The notes: generated by a model from the letters alone, not told the origin. Counted from the first letter of the stretch, positions 22,406 to 50,047 are shown. The stretch: DNA of 64,000 nucleotides from Trematomus loennbergii (GCA_012861695.1 JAAOOA010000399.1:8427147-8491146), one strand, 5' to 3'. Translations and numbers: made by a program.

Positions 22406-23672
22406 ACACTGACACTCTGACACACAAAACACTGAAACACTGAAACACTGAAACACAAAAACACTGAAACACTGAAACACAAAACACTGAAAACACTGAA
22501 ACACATAAACACTGAAACACTGAAACACTGAAACACTGCAACACTGACACACTGACACCCAAAACACTGAAACACAGAACACTGAAACACTGAAACACTG
22601 CAACACTGACACACTGAAACACAAACACTGAAACACTGAAACACAAACACTGAAACACTGAAACACTGCACACTGAAACACTGCAACACTGACACACTGA
22701 AACACTGAAACACAAAACACTGAAAACACTGAAACACTGCAACACTGAAACACTGACACACTGAAAACACTGACACACAAAAACACAGAAACACAGAAAC
22801 ACAGAAACACAAAAACACTGAAACACTGAAACACCAAAAACACTGAAACACTGAAACACAAAACACTGAAACACTGAAACACTGAAACACTGAAACACTG
22901 AAACACTGAAACACTGAAACACTGAAACACTGAAACACTGACACACTGACACCAAAACACTGAAACACAGAACACTGAAACACTGAAACACTGAAACACT
23001 GAACACTGACACACTGAAACACTGAAACACAAAACACTGAAAACACTGAAAACACTGACACACTGAAACACTGAAACACAAAACACTGAAACACTGAAAC
23101 ACTGCAACACTGAAACACTGAACACTGACACTGAAACACTGAAACACAAAACACTGAAAACACTGAAACACTGCAACACTGAAAACACTGAACACTGAAC
23201 ACAAAACACTGAAACACTGAAACACAAAACACTGAAACACTGCAACACAAAACACAGAAACACTGAAACACTGAAACACAAAAAACACTGAAACACTGAA
23301 ACACAAAACACTGAAAACACTGAAACACTGCAACACTGCAAACACTGAAACACAGAAACACTGAAAACACTGAAACACTGCAACACTGCAACACAGAAAC
23401 ACTGAAACACAAACACACTGAAACACTGAAACACAAAAACACTGAAAACACTGAAACACAAACACACTGAAACACTGAAACACAAAACACTGAAAACACT
23501 GAAATACATAAACACTGAAAACTGAAACACTGACATACAAAACACTGAAACACTACAACACTGCAACACTGACACACTACACACTGAAACACTGCAACAC
23601 TGAAACACAGAACACTGAAACACTGAAACACTGAAACACTGCAACACTGACACACAAAACACAGAACACAGA
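22406..23672. repeat. CAGTGTTTC/CAGTGTTGC minisatellite (right arm)
   Basis: Reverse-complement partner of 20781-22028, about 20 bp different in total length and with a different order of variant units. The arrays have therefore diverged or been resolved differently. Confidence 0.95.
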
Positions 23673-23856
23673 AATCTATTAAACACCCCTGCTATATACT
23701 ATGACCATTCTATACTTATTTATAATATGGTTCAAATGGAGTAATTTGAGTTGTCTGATGCACTTGATACAATTTTACTTTTTTAAATACTGATGTGTTT
23801 ATTCAAAACCATTTCAACACACAATGTCATGACTTTTTCAAGATCTTTTTGTCAAA

Positions 23857-24231
23857 CTATACTATGACTTGACTAATGTTACAGAATGTTTCGGAAAATG
23901 AAGATTCCAGTACCACTTTAAATGTTTCGTTTACAATCGTTTCCCAATGACCCGGAATAGTACTGCCAGAATGAACGATATCCAAAATGTCTTCTAGTTT
24001 ACAAACTTCAACCATTCTGTTTACACGGGGATCACTACTCATTCTGTTTTCAATCGTCATCAACAACACACTTATTAAACAGGTATTGACTGCATTCTGA
24101 TAGATATATACAGATTGTTTTCCATAGTAGTTACCCATTTTTAATTTTACTTTAAGTTTTGCATCCACTAAAGTGTAACTATAAGTATCTTTGTAGGAGA
24201 AAAAAACAAAAATAATTTTAGTTACTTCCAT
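23857..24231 (-). CDS. 124-codon ORF of unknown function (right copy)
   Basis: Reverse-complement copy of 20220-20594 with identical translated product. It points toward the palindrome axis, as in the left arm. No family recognised. Confidence 0.4.
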   Translation of the reverse strand: MEVTKIIFVFFSYKDTYSYTLVDAKLKVKLKMGNYYGKQSVYIYQNAVNTCLISVLLMTIENRMSSDPRVNRMVEVCKLEDILDIVHSGSTIPGHWETIVNETFKVVLESSFSETFCNISQVIV

Positions 24232-25609
24232 AAAACTGGATTGTCTTACTAAAATCCCAGAGTGTCTTTAAGAGTCACAGTCTTAAAGAAAATCTGTTCA
24301 GAAAAAGTACTTAACTTTCTACAACGGGGTATTAAAGAAACCCCCATTCCTTACAAAGTACTTCATATTATACCCCTTTGTTAAGTGTTGCATACAAAAA
24401 AGTGTATCTAAAAAGTATCTTGGTAACACATGAAAAGAGAAAAAAGTCAAAAATCTGCCTTGTGTCAGTAAATAAGTGTTAAAAATCACAAACTTGCCTT
24501 TTAGAGAAACAGTCTTTACGAAAAAATCTAATCAGACAATGTACTTCATTTTCTAGTTTTAAGGTTTTGCATACCTCAGAGTGTGTCTAAAAGTATCTTG
24601 GCAAGAGAAAAAAGCCATAATCTGCCTTGTGTCAGTGAATAAGTGTTAAAATCACAAATTTATAGATAAGCTAGAGGCTATTTTAGATTTGTCAATTAGA
24701 GTTAAAGGGTTAAATAACATTTTCAAACTGCTGTTCATAGTTACTGGATACATAACGAGCCTCCTCATTATCTCGATTTTCTACTTCCATTTTTATTTAA
24801 CAGTGAAACGTCTTATTTTAGTACAGTCTAGTCAGAGGAGTTAATACTATTACTATATATGAAAGCAAAAATAAAACACATTTTCATTTTGTTATGGTTG
24901 TTTAATTGAAAAACACACCATTCGCCACATCTTCAGAAAGACATATTACATTTGACCAAGTTAATGTCGTAGTGCATACAAGGTAATAGACTTAGCGATT
25001 TGCACTGCTGCTTCTCTCCGCGTTTCATTTACAGTGATCGGTTTATCGTTCAATTCACATTGCCCAACTAGATGTTTAGGGGCTGGAAGTTCCCCCTCCT
25101 CAAAGTTCATTCCCATAGCACCTTTCCCCCACTGATGCTAGTGACCCCCCTTTGTATGCTAATTACCCCTTTGTTCGAGGCGTTATCACATGTAGGTGTT
25201 TCAGTTAAACACTGAGATTTTCAATATACTACTCTACAAAATGATTTTTTCATATTCTTTTGACAAACTATACTTGACTTTTTTACGGAAAATCATGACA
25301 CACTTTAATGTGACTTATTCTTAATTTTACCATACTAAAGTAAGACTTGAAAATACTATATCGTTTTCTAGTTTTTTATATTATACATCCTTAATTTATG
25401 TTAGTGTGCTGAGAAAACACAATAAGCAATAGCGTTTTAACAAGCAGTTTAAACTGTCTGTGTCAGTTTTACTTATCTCCATATTAAGTGATTATATAAT
25501 ATGACAGTGATCATTTCTATGTTTATTCATTGCAAATACTTAGTTACTTACCACTTGAACTGTTTAGCTCTTCAAGGTTAACTGACCTAATATATACACT
25601 TTTTTGTAG

Positions 25610-26176
25610 TATTGTCACCACGTTCTTAAGAATTATATGGACGAGTTGGCAGCTGCCATGGCTGGACTGTCAATCAAAAGTTACCTGTTATCCAGCGATG
25701 GTATGGACAACTTAACAGCTGACTTTGATAGACTTACTATGAGGAGTCAGCAGGTAACAGATGAGTGTGTGAATGAAATAACAGCTGCCTTCAGAGGACT
25801 CTCCACTAATGCACAGCAGCTTCCTGTTAGTGCCTGCACTGAGAATCCTCAAATACAGAGACAAGTCACTTTGTCCACGCTCCCTGAGACCCTCAAGCCC
25901 ACTAATGCCCAGGTGAATAATATTGACTTGTGTTAGTTTTACTTAAACTTACTTACAATAAGTGATCATAATATGACAGTGATATCTTCTATGTTTATGC
26001 ATTGCAAATACTTAATTATTTTTTGTTAGTTCTTTAAGGTTATATAACCATATGTTTGTCACCAGGTAACAAGTGATCATTTGGAAAAATGTATCCTAGC
26101 CTTTGAAAAAACTCAAAAGGGAGAGGACAGTGAAGGCCATGAAGCCAAAACCAAGACGTGGTGGAGTGCTGCGCAG
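25610..26176 (+). CDS. Unrecognised spliced gene, two internal exons (right copy)
   Basis: Mirror copy with exons 25610-25912 and 26066-26176 and identical splice signals and translation. Preserved frame and splice sites in both arms suggest a recent duplication or ongoing homogenisation. The gene points away from the palindrome axis in both arms. Confidence 0.5.
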
Positions 26177-26962
26177 GTATGTTCTCTAACAGCAACACTC
26201 TATTAAACATGTCTTTATTGACTACAGCTTAAGTTCATCCTATCATAAGGCTAAAAAGTATCTTAGTAACAAAAACAGAAGCAAAAAACATTAATGTTAA
26301 CAACGCCTCAAAGGGCGGACTCCTGAGTTCCATGGCACTTGGACTATTTACATCATCCCGGGCTCAACACCAGTAAATACGCCTCTCTTTATCCGCTCTC
26401 CAAGCCTCCAAGGGCGGACTCCTGAGGTCCGTAATGCCCCCCTAACATGACACTTAAACTATTTACATCATCTAAGGAAGCACACCCGTAAAATGTAGCC
26501 TCATGTAACTTCATATAGGGATTCTTTAATAGTTGTGTGAAGTAATTAAACAATAAGGGGGTATTAAGATCTTTAAATTATAATTTTCCCTCTCAAAGAG
26601 ACTTCGTTGTACACACACACACACACAAACAAAACAACATTAAATAATGACATGATATTATAGTGATAACACATAATGTGTAGAAAAGAGATCTCCTGTA
26701 TGGGTTGATTGCGCGTTGATCTGTTGCTAAATGCTCATCTATCATTTTCAACCAAGCAGCATGAGGTCAAATTTAATAAGTAATAGTTTGTCACGATTTT
26801 ACGGGGAAAAAGTCACATCTTAAAGACAGCTTGAACTGGATAGATGGTTAGTCTTTTTTCAAACATACCATATGTTCTGCATGTTAGTATATTTGGCCAA
26901 ATAGGGTTAGGCCCCACTGCCCCCCTCCCTCAATAGGGAAGTCACGCTTTGGGAAGAGGTGT

Positions 26963-27138
26963 TTAATTTCTCAGATCTGACTTGATTGCTGTTGTGATGG
27001 CTGAAGGAAGAGGGACGGGGGAGGAAAATTCAGAGGGTGAAGAAGCAGAAAGATAACTTGTTTGTAAAACGGACAGCACATCAGTTTCAGGAAAGATGAC
27101 ACCAGTTTTACGCATGACATGCCCAATATCCTGAAGCC
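26963..27138 (-). CDS. Unrecognised terminal-exon-like ORF (right copy)
   Basis: Mirror of 17312-17487 with the same translation. The adjacent TA-rich run differs slightly between arms. Function unknown. Confidence 0.35.
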
Positions 27139-27289
27139 CTACAAAAAAGAAAGTATATTGTGTTGAAAATATCGCAAAAAGCCATAATATTGTATAATGT
27201 AATAGTTGCATGTTGTATTTTGGTACAAATCACTGTATATTCAAAAATATAATGGAGAGAAAAAAAAAAATATATATAATATATATATA

Positions 27290-28000
27290 TATCACAGTAT
27301 GTTGAAAAATATGAAAAAAGTAATGTTGTGTTAAAATAATATGAAAGAAATCAAAAGTAAAGCATCTAAAAACATATATTTAAAAAAAGTAATGTTAGTC
27401 AAGTCAAGTTATCAAAACTGCATTGTTTCATCGAATCACTAACTCTCCATTTAGAGTTTATTCTTGAAGAAAACTCAATTCACTACAAATGAATGAATAT
27501 TTTACCAAGTTATATAGTTTTCCATACATAAACGTGTATCTTACAGTTCCTTTGTGAGAGAATTACGCACAAATTGCAGTATTTTATCTGTTTTATGTGC
27601 ACTGTTGGAGGAGCCTGTGACCTATGTTTTTCATTGACATATCTACACTGTAGCTAATGGGCATATGCCATAAATCCTTGAAACTTGAAACTTGAAATGA
27701 TCAGAAACTGCATTGTCTCACTGAAAACAGCTCTAAAGAAAACCCAATTCCATACAAAGTACTTAACTTTCTACCAGTTGTAGAGTGGTGCTTACTTCAA
27801 AAGTGTATCTAAAGTTGCATCACTTATGTGTACACCCCCCAAACGAGTCCCCCACCATATGTCTCAGGAGACTGTCCATTAGTTTGTTTAATATCGAGTC
27901 ATATCTAATTTTGTCCGTAAGATTTAAACTGTAATGCCCCGCTGACCGGACAGGAGGGGGATGAGGAGGAGGGGGTTGAGAGGGGGTGGGGGCTGAGGAG
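27290..28000. other. Right-arm non-coding stretch
   Basis: Mirror of about 16450-17160. It holds the degenerate modules, the retroelement-tail-like repeat and the 110-bp duplicated module. No credible gene. Confidence 0.6.
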
Positions 28001-30130
28001 GGGTGGGGGCGACATAAAAAAAAATCTTCTCTTTCCTCCTAACCTACAGCTATTTCTAATCTCATATAACTTCATATAAGGATTATTTTATTAATGGGTG
28101 ATGTAATTAAACATAAAGAAAAAACCAAAATACCCCATGGTCAGTAAGATCTTTAAACTATTGTTACCTCTCCAGAGAGACTTGTGTGTGCGTGTGTGTG
28201 TGTGGAGGGAAATCTCTCCGGCCCAGAATGATACCACCCTTTAGCGCAATACCGTATCATTTGCACCACTTATGTGACATACAAGAATAGTGTGTGACCG
28301 ACAGAAGATATCCTGTATGGGCTGATTGCGCATGGACATAAACGCTAGTAAAGTCTAATCTGACGGGAGGAGACCCTTTGCTGCTGTTGAAGGGAGAGAC
28401 CCCTGTTGTTGACGAGTCGACACGTATGCTCTGCATGTTCCCTACAGCTGGTGAGCGGAACAAAACACACACGTAGCTATTTTAATTACCTCTCAAACTA
28501 CCTAAACTAGTTATAACTATGTTTTTTAGTTTTACTATCGAGTCACTCACTATTGGACCCGCGAGCTGCATGATACTGGCGTGTTGTCATGAGAGGAGGG
28601 AGAGCGCCCCCGTTTTATTATTCCCGTGTTATTGTAAATTACTGTACACGTTTGAATAGTTAATTAATCTACTATAATTAGTTTGTTTAATAGCGAATCA
28701 TATCTAATTTTGTCCGTAAGATTTAAACTGTAACAGCCCTGCTGACCGGACAGGAGGGGGATGAGGAGGGGGGTGGGTTGCGGTAGGTGGGGGCTGAGAG
28801 AGGTGGGGGCTGAGAGGGCGGATGTGAAACCTGCTGTAAGGGGGGAGGAGGGGTGGGTTGAGAGGGTGGGGGCCGAGCGGGGTGGGGGCTGAGAAGGGGG
28901 GGGCTACCTGAGAGGATGTAGCACCTGTATGTGATGGGGAGGGGGGGGTGGGCTGAGGGGGGTGGGGGCTACCGGTGAGGATGTCACACCTGTACGCGAT
29001 AACACCTCGATCAAAGGGGCTCATTAGCATATCAAAGGGAGGATGTCATAAACATAATTAGGGGGCGGGACTTAGAAGGTGTGACCTGTCACTTTTTTAT
29101 GCATACTAATGAGATTGAAGCGGGATTGGTACACTACTTACGTATTGGATCATTTGTATTAATGTGGACCGGAGGGAGAGGGGGACGAGCATAAGTTTCA
29201 CTTTCCTTTTTTATTTCAATTCCAACTTTGGTCATGAAGAATATGTTTCTCTGTTGTCCACGTTCATAAAGCATAAAGCAACAGCATCAGAGCACGGTGT
29301 AGAGTCTCTAGATGAGTTTACAGTAGTCCCTCATTCTTATTATACATCCATGTTGTAGTCCGCTGTATAGAAAACTGTAGTTTCCATAGTTTTCCCACAG
29401 GAGCAGACGCACATTTATGACCTCCGCTGGCGCATCATAACACGTCGGATAGTGAAAGTGCAGTCGGATTCTCTAAAGTACCGCAGTCTCTTCTCCTAAA
29501 TCCTTTTGAATTCTCCTATCCACTATCCCTTAACCCCGTGACGTTTCACTCAGAGGTCAAGGAATAGACGATAGGGTTAGAATTTAGGAGCTGATTTTTG
29601 GATTATCCGAACACAACAGAGGTATGCAAACAGGTTATTTATGCAAATATGTGCATCTTTAATAGCATGAATGCCTGTAAAATACCCACACTCATAAAGT
29701 AATTGTGATTGTCAGAATATAGACCCCTACATCTATCATGAATATTCAATCTGCTTTATTACACTGATGCAAGCCACATGCTTAGGAGTTCAAGAAACAG
29801 GGTTGCACATTTCATATTAATGATAACAAACAGCATTATCTTGGAATAAAACATATTAATGCACAGTTGTTTTTTTATTTATACAAATCTGGATTGTATT
29901 TAAAGTCAACAAAAGCTCAGTAGTGGTTACGTACAGATGAGTCCACGATTCGCTGTTATCACTGTGGTATGGATGTGCTTTTTCGATAGGCTTAAGCGTT
30001 TCTCTGGTCATGCTTTAGTGAGGTATAACGTATATGGTTATAGTGTCCCAGTACTCTGAGGATAGCATAGAAAACAGTCACAGTATCGAGCAGGAGAGGA
30101 CACTTGTAAACATGAAGGGAGGCAATCTCT

Positions 30131-30529
30131 ATGGAATTAGTTTTGTATCATAAAGATAAAGCAACACTTTCTCAGAATAAAGCAAAACTATGAGTTTAAA
30201 AGAAAACAAAACTGAGTCAAGCAAAATAAAATAAATTTCAAAAATAAAACTATAAGTTGCAAACAAATCATTTGTGTAATCATGTAAACTATAAGTCTTT
30301 TTTCTTTGTTTTAACATAGGTTTTTGTTTGCAGTTCTTGTTTCTTCTTTCTCAATGATCAGACTTTTGATCTCGCTGCAGCTTTCTCATTTGCGCTCCTT
30401 CACTTTTTGTTTGAGATTCTGACACAAACCTCCCAGGTGGGCGGGACTTTCAGGGGTGCGTCCCCATTGGCTACTCAGTTTTTGAGTGACAGCCCAGTCC
30501 TCCAGCGATTGTACAGTGCAGGTGTTACC
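30131..30529 (+). repeat. Second fold-back, left limb
   Basis: The outer 280 bp of the right palindrome arm plus about 115 bp of extra sequence (to GGTGTTACC at 30529) recurs inverted at 30944-31827. The spacer, 30530-30943, is about 414 bp with no clear gene. Confidence 0.88.
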
Positions 30530-30943
30530 GATCACAATTAAACTGGGCAGATCACAGCTCCACAGCTGAAGACTTCTCCACGCTGCTTTCAAACTGTGAG
30601 TAAACTACGTGTGCTTCACTTGTAGGCTGTCTGAAGGTGTACACAGGTCTCAGATGGACTTGGACTTTGAACACACATCCCAGTCACCTCATTGTCATTT
30701 TGTAGTCCTCGCTGTACGCGTCCGGATTTCAGCATCGCAACCACAACCTCTCACACTGGTACTGAATGTGCATCAAAGTGTTCCTATCCAGCCAAATATA
30801 CCAAAAGATAAATGTAAACGACAGAAGAAGCGATCGAAATGTGTATTTCCTGGTTATTCGACAATGGCTCCTCAAAGTACACGCCCCTGATACATTCCTA
30901 CCGTTATAGAATATCACGAGTTCCCCGCGCCACCAGTTAAACG

Positions 30944-31827
30944 GTAACACCTGCACTGTACAATCGCTGGAGGACTGGGCTGTCACTCAAAAACTGAGTA
31001 GCCAATAGGGACGCACCCCTGAAAGTCCCGCCCACCTGGGAGGTTTGTGTCAGAATCTCAAACAAAAAGTGAAGGAGAGAGCAAAAGTCTGATCATTGAG
31101 AAAGAAGAAACAAGAACTGCAAACAAAATCCTATGTTAAAACAAAGAAAAAACTTTAGTTTACATCAGGGGTGTCAAACTCAAGGCCCGGGGGCCAAATC
31201 CGGCCCGCGACTTCATTTTATGTGGCCCCACAAGAGCTTGCAAAGAATATAATATGTTTATTATACGGTTACATGCTACTTTACAGAAGCACGTTGCCCA
31301 TAAACGACATGTCCCACAATGCATCTCAAATTTGACTTTTTCTCAGAATTTGACTTTTTTTTTCCAAATATGCCTTTTTTCTTAGAATTAGCCTTTTTCT
31401 CATAAATAGATTTTTTTTTCAAAATGCACTTCTCTTTTTCAAAATGTCACAATCAATGTTTTTTCAGAATGTGGCTTTTCTTTTAAAATCATATTGTGAC
31501 ATTCTCACTGAAGAGACTTGCAATTATTTGCTCTAGACTTCTGCTTTCAGACGTAGTTAATTATGAAGTTATATTAATTAATGATATAGTCTTAAAGTTA
31601 CAAAACCGGCCCTTTGAGTGCAACCATAATGCTGATGTGGCCCGTGATGAAATTGAGTTTGACACCCTGGTTTACATGATTACACAAATGATTTTTTGCA
31701 ACTTATAGTTTTATTTTTGAAATTTATTTTATTTTGCTTGACTCAGTTTTGTTTTCTTTTAAACTCATAGTTTTGCTTTATTCTGAGAAAGTGTTGCTTT
31801 ATCTTTATGATACAAAACTAATCCCAT
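30944..31827 (-). repeat. Second fold-back, right limb (interrupted)
   Basis: Inverted copy of 30131-30529, split by the hAT-type element at 31166-31669. Outer similarity fades near 31827 (AACTAATCCCATA). The outer-arm segment therefore exists three times in the window: about 14025-14310, 30131-30413 and here. Confidence 0.88.
31166..31669. mobile_element. hAT-type non-autonomous element with 8-bp target duplication
   Basis: Begins CAGGGGTGTCAAACTC and ends GAGTTTGACACCCTG. Both sides are flanked by GTTTACAT (31158-31165 and 31670-31677), a perfect 8-bp duplication typical of hAT insertions. About 504 bp with no transposase. The 'CAGGGGTGTCAAACTCAAGG' end is widespread in vertebrate hAT-Charlie-like families. 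Confidence 0.9.
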
Positions 31828-32616
31828 AAATCTCCCTCTTTAGATGGACAAAATGACAGTGTGGCGTAGTCTGTGCAGATGCAATGATAAAGAGGAAACC
31901 ATGGGAATAGAAACAACATGCTGCAATGGTTGCATACTTTTGTTATAGACATCCCTGTATGCACTTTAAAGTCATTGCTGCTACCTGCTGTCTGACAGGA
32001 TCAATGTCACATTTGGGTTGGAATGTATTTGTTTCTAGCAAATATAAGACATACATACGTATCACTAAATTACTTTCTGAATTAGAAATACCCATTATCA
32101 AAACTTAGTTCCACTTAAATAAGAAAAAAGTAATAGCATAGATCTTAAATAAAATGTCAGTAATAAGTCAGGGCAGTGTGATTGTTGTAAAACTTTCAGA
32201 GAGAAAATGTTTCTTTAATTAATTTCACATAGAGCATCTTAGCAAAGACATCATGCACTGAGTCGACACTGTTTTGCCAACTTGAAGAATGATACGAACA
32301 CAGAGCACTTTTCCCTTTCACAACAGGGCAAACCACTTACAAAATACATCCCTCGTAACAATTACCAAGCACAAAGACACCTTCACTTTGAAACAACGAC
32401 AAATACGACATTTAGCAAACAACACCTCTGACAGATAAAGAGTAAAAGACTCTATCCAATCATTTTTTTTACAATACCCAACAATACTTATATACACAAT
32501 AGGTGACACCCTTAATGCCTTTTTTCTTAGTTTTTTGACAAACCTACCTCCTCTCTGATCCTCCCCTGATTGCCCTATTTGAAATGCAGAAGTGCCCGCT
32601 ATAAGAAAAGGCACGG
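31828..32616. other. Downstream flank and likely 3' UTR of synpr
   Basis: AT-rich. It probably includes the minus-strand 3' UTR of the gene ending at 32617. No clear AATAAA was found close to the stop, so the polyadenylation site is not placed. Confidence 0.4.
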
Positions 32617-47250
<14,634 letters not shown>

Positions 47251-49079
47251 TTCAACAGCAGGCTTCTTTCGTTCTTACTTGTTTGATTGGATGTAAACAA
47301 TGTAAAACCTCAAGCCAAGACCCGATTGATGAGTCTCCCGCGCGTAAAGTCAGGGGCTTTCGGCTCTGATTCCGAGACCAACCGGAAAAGCCCGAGTCTT
47401 CTGCGGATTTTTGTTATGGGGGTGTTGTTTGGCATAGAGACAGGCGGGGAATGGTCTCCTCATAAAGTGACGCCTTCATTTTTTGTCATTGGAGGGAACT
47501 CATTGTTATTTTATAAATCTAGGTCGTTATTCTTGTCTGTTATTTCAGATGCACACTCATTGATAAAAGAAAAAGCTAATTCAGATGAAATGCACTGCAC
47601 TCTAATATGTCCCGGTAATATAATAATTTGAATTAAAACAATTTATTTGGGATTGAAGATAAATAAATGTTCATTGAATCTGAACTAATTTGAATTAGTT
47701 TTATCATTTAAATTACTTGTAGGCTGCCACAGCTGCAGCTAGAGGGCAGCAATATACTATTAAACATATTAGTATTATATGTATTATAGGTAGGAACTTA
47801 CATTTACAATAGCAAACTCAAAATAAAACGTTGATACAAAAATCAACTAAAGTTAAATTGGAAATTGAAATTATTGAAGTCCAAAATAACAAAGTAATAT
47901 TATTCCTACAAAAAGAAAACATCTTTCTACAGTATATTGTAGCAACAATAATTAGTATGGTAAACCTTACCTTAGTCATTTATGTAACGTGTACAGTAAA
48001 AAAAAGTTCCAGAAGTGCACTCTTATTTTTTTCTATGATCCATAGAATCATGTCTGAAATGCAGCAGAACCACTCCTACCACTTTGGGGTTTGTATTATG
48101 CAATCTTTGACAGCCAGGGACAAACCAGGCTCCATTCATGCAAACAAAGACACACATAAAAACACACACAACCACACACACACACTTTATTTTGCCGCAT
48201 CTACTGAGAGAGAGAGAACCTGAGTCTCTCCTGCACTCAGACACTTGAAGCAGACATGCGCCCCCTGCAGACTGATAACACATCCTACCCAATCACCTTT
48301 ATTTGCTTGTCATTTGAGCGGTCTCCTTTGGTGACTGAGATGAGAGAATTAAAATCCAGAGTCTGATCTCTGTCCGGGCAACAGAGCAGCATTGCCTCTG
48401 CAGGTAGGGTTAAGAACATATTAGATTTAGAATAGTATACTTTCTTACAGGACGTAGTTTTCCTTCTTATCTTTCAAAATGATTTGCATGATGCTTACAG
48501 ATGAGAGTGCTGGCTGCCGCTTGGTCTTCCTCCCTACTGACACACACCCACTGTTTAGACTGCCAATAAGAGTAAGTGTTTGCTTACAGTTGTTGCAGCT
48601 GATGAGATCATCTTCAATAAATCTGACTCTAATTATCCAAAGCAGTTGTATGTAATGTAATTATTTCTAAAACTAGTTTTACTCCTGAACAGCTACATTT
48701 CACTTATATGTGACACAGAAAAGGAAAAACAACGTAAGTGATACAGTTTTCGCCATACTTTAACAACTGACCGTGTTTCTTTTAAGCTTTACATTTCACG
48801 TTCATGTAGCTGGTTTTACAACACGTCATAATACTGAACTGGACTGTGGCAAATACAAATAAAAATAATATACAATATCAATAAATATATAAAACAACTT
48901 TACAGTACAACATAGACACTATGTCACGAGTTAACAGATAAGGTACCCATTGTGAATGTTATTATGATGCACAATTGAATTTAAATGGTTGATCGGTTAT
49001 CTGTTTTATCTTTTTTTTATGCCACACATACAATTCTGGCGGTTCATATTATTACGAGAGGTAATGAAAACGGAAGAAA
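47251..49079. other. synpr upstream region and intergenic DNA
   Basis: The first few hundred bases are moderately GC-rich and would contain the minus-strand synpr promoter and 5' UTR. The 114-codon plus-strand ORF at 47287 has no domain and no splice context. A short CA/GA-rich patch lies near 48150-48215. No other gene seen. Confidence 0.45.
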
Positions 49080-49268
49080 TGGGAGGCTGTGGCTCAGTGG
49101 AAGTGTGCTGGACTTGGAATCAGGGGGTAGCATGTTCGAGTCCCACTGCAGTCAGCATGTCGTTGTGTCCCTGGGCAAGACACTTCACCCCAAATTGCTC
49201 CTGTGGGGATTGTCCACAGTACTGAATGTATGTAAGTCGCTTTGGATAAAAGCGTCTAACAAGTGACA
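49080..49268 (+). mobile_element. tRNA-derived SINE
   Basis: The head has pol III promoter boxes: TGGCTCAGTGG (A box, near 49091) and GTTCGAGTCCC (B box, near 49134). A conserved body follows, ending GTCGCTTTGGATAAAAGCG, a tail shared by many teleost SINEs. It is not a functional tRNA gene: the tRNA-like part does not close into a full acceptor stem and it runs into the SINE body. Confidence 0.85.
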
Positions 49269-50047
49269 TGTCATGGAAAAATGGAAAATAGTATCTTAAT
49301 GTTCAGCACATATGAAGTTTAGTAATGGTTAACAACTTCAGACAGGCAGCACTTTAAATCCTTCAGTGCTCTGAAGCATGAGGAGTCCTTGGGACTCTGT
49401 AGAATACATTCAGCCCTACATTGTCTGTATATGTAAATGTTTGTATTTGTTTATCTAATGGGCCTCTACAAGGAGAGTGTATTGAACCATCACATATTTT
49501 TAGTAATACTATTTGTGAGCATTTTTTGGAGCTAGAGCCAGGTAACTGTTAGCCTAGCTTAGCATTAGGAATGGATGAAACTATAGACAGCTAGCTTGGG
49601 TCTGTCAAAAGTTCATACACCAATCAGCACCTCTAAAGCTATCTTTTAAATATGTTGTAATATAATAAATATATTTTATACCTTGATGGAATACATTATT
49701 TTCTAAACAAGGTGTATTTGATCTTTGAAATGGAACCAGGCTAATCTGCTCTGAGTTGTTATGCTAAGCTTTCACCTCCTTACATCTACTCAAACTAACT
49801 TTTGGCAAGAAAGCAAAAGAGCTTTCCTAAAGTTCTTGTATGGCTATATTTATATTAGACAACATTGAAATTTGCTTCAAGAACAAAAACGGAATCTGTA
49901 GTGTACCGCAATTACAATCCAAAAAAGCCAAACTTTGAAAAAAAGGTTCTGGTATTGGGACCAAACTTCATGGAGCTAGTATCCAAACATTTTAAAAGAT
50001 ATGTAGCCTTAGTCGTTATGACTCTGGACTGTACGCAACATGCGGCA
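49269..50047. other. Downstream flank of the zinc-finger locus
   Basis: AT-rich, likely including the minus-strand 3' UTR of the terminal exon at 50048-50844. The 92-codon plus-strand ORF near 49865 lies partly over that exon and is not credible. Confidence 0.4.

Larger units (their letters stand above)
22217..30413 (-). repeat. Right arm of the giant zero-spacer palindrome
   Basis: Reverse complement of 14025-22216. At its outer end the sequence continues (TTTGAGATTCTGACAC) into a second fold-back absent from the left side. There the left arm instead abuts a C-run and the extra R repeat. The asymmetric outer ends give natural places to test whether the locus is real. Confidence 0.93.

Noticed and set aside
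14025..30413. Dismissing the palindrome outright as a mirrored-read artefact
   Set aside because: Scattered substitutions and indels between arms, plus asymmetric outer ends, do not fit a simple mirrored read. Misassembly of two haplotypes remains possible and is stated as such.
30609..30986. ORFs of 85-93 codons in the spacer of the second fold-back
   Set aside because: Overlapping on opposite strands, no domain and no splice partner.
47287..47631. 114-codon plus-strand ORF upstream of synpr
   Set aside because: No recognisable domain. It overlaps the region expected to be the synpr promoter and 5' UTR on the other strand.
49080..49268. Functional tRNA gene
   Set aside because: A and B boxes are present, but the sequence runs into a SINE body and lacks a complete acceptor stem.
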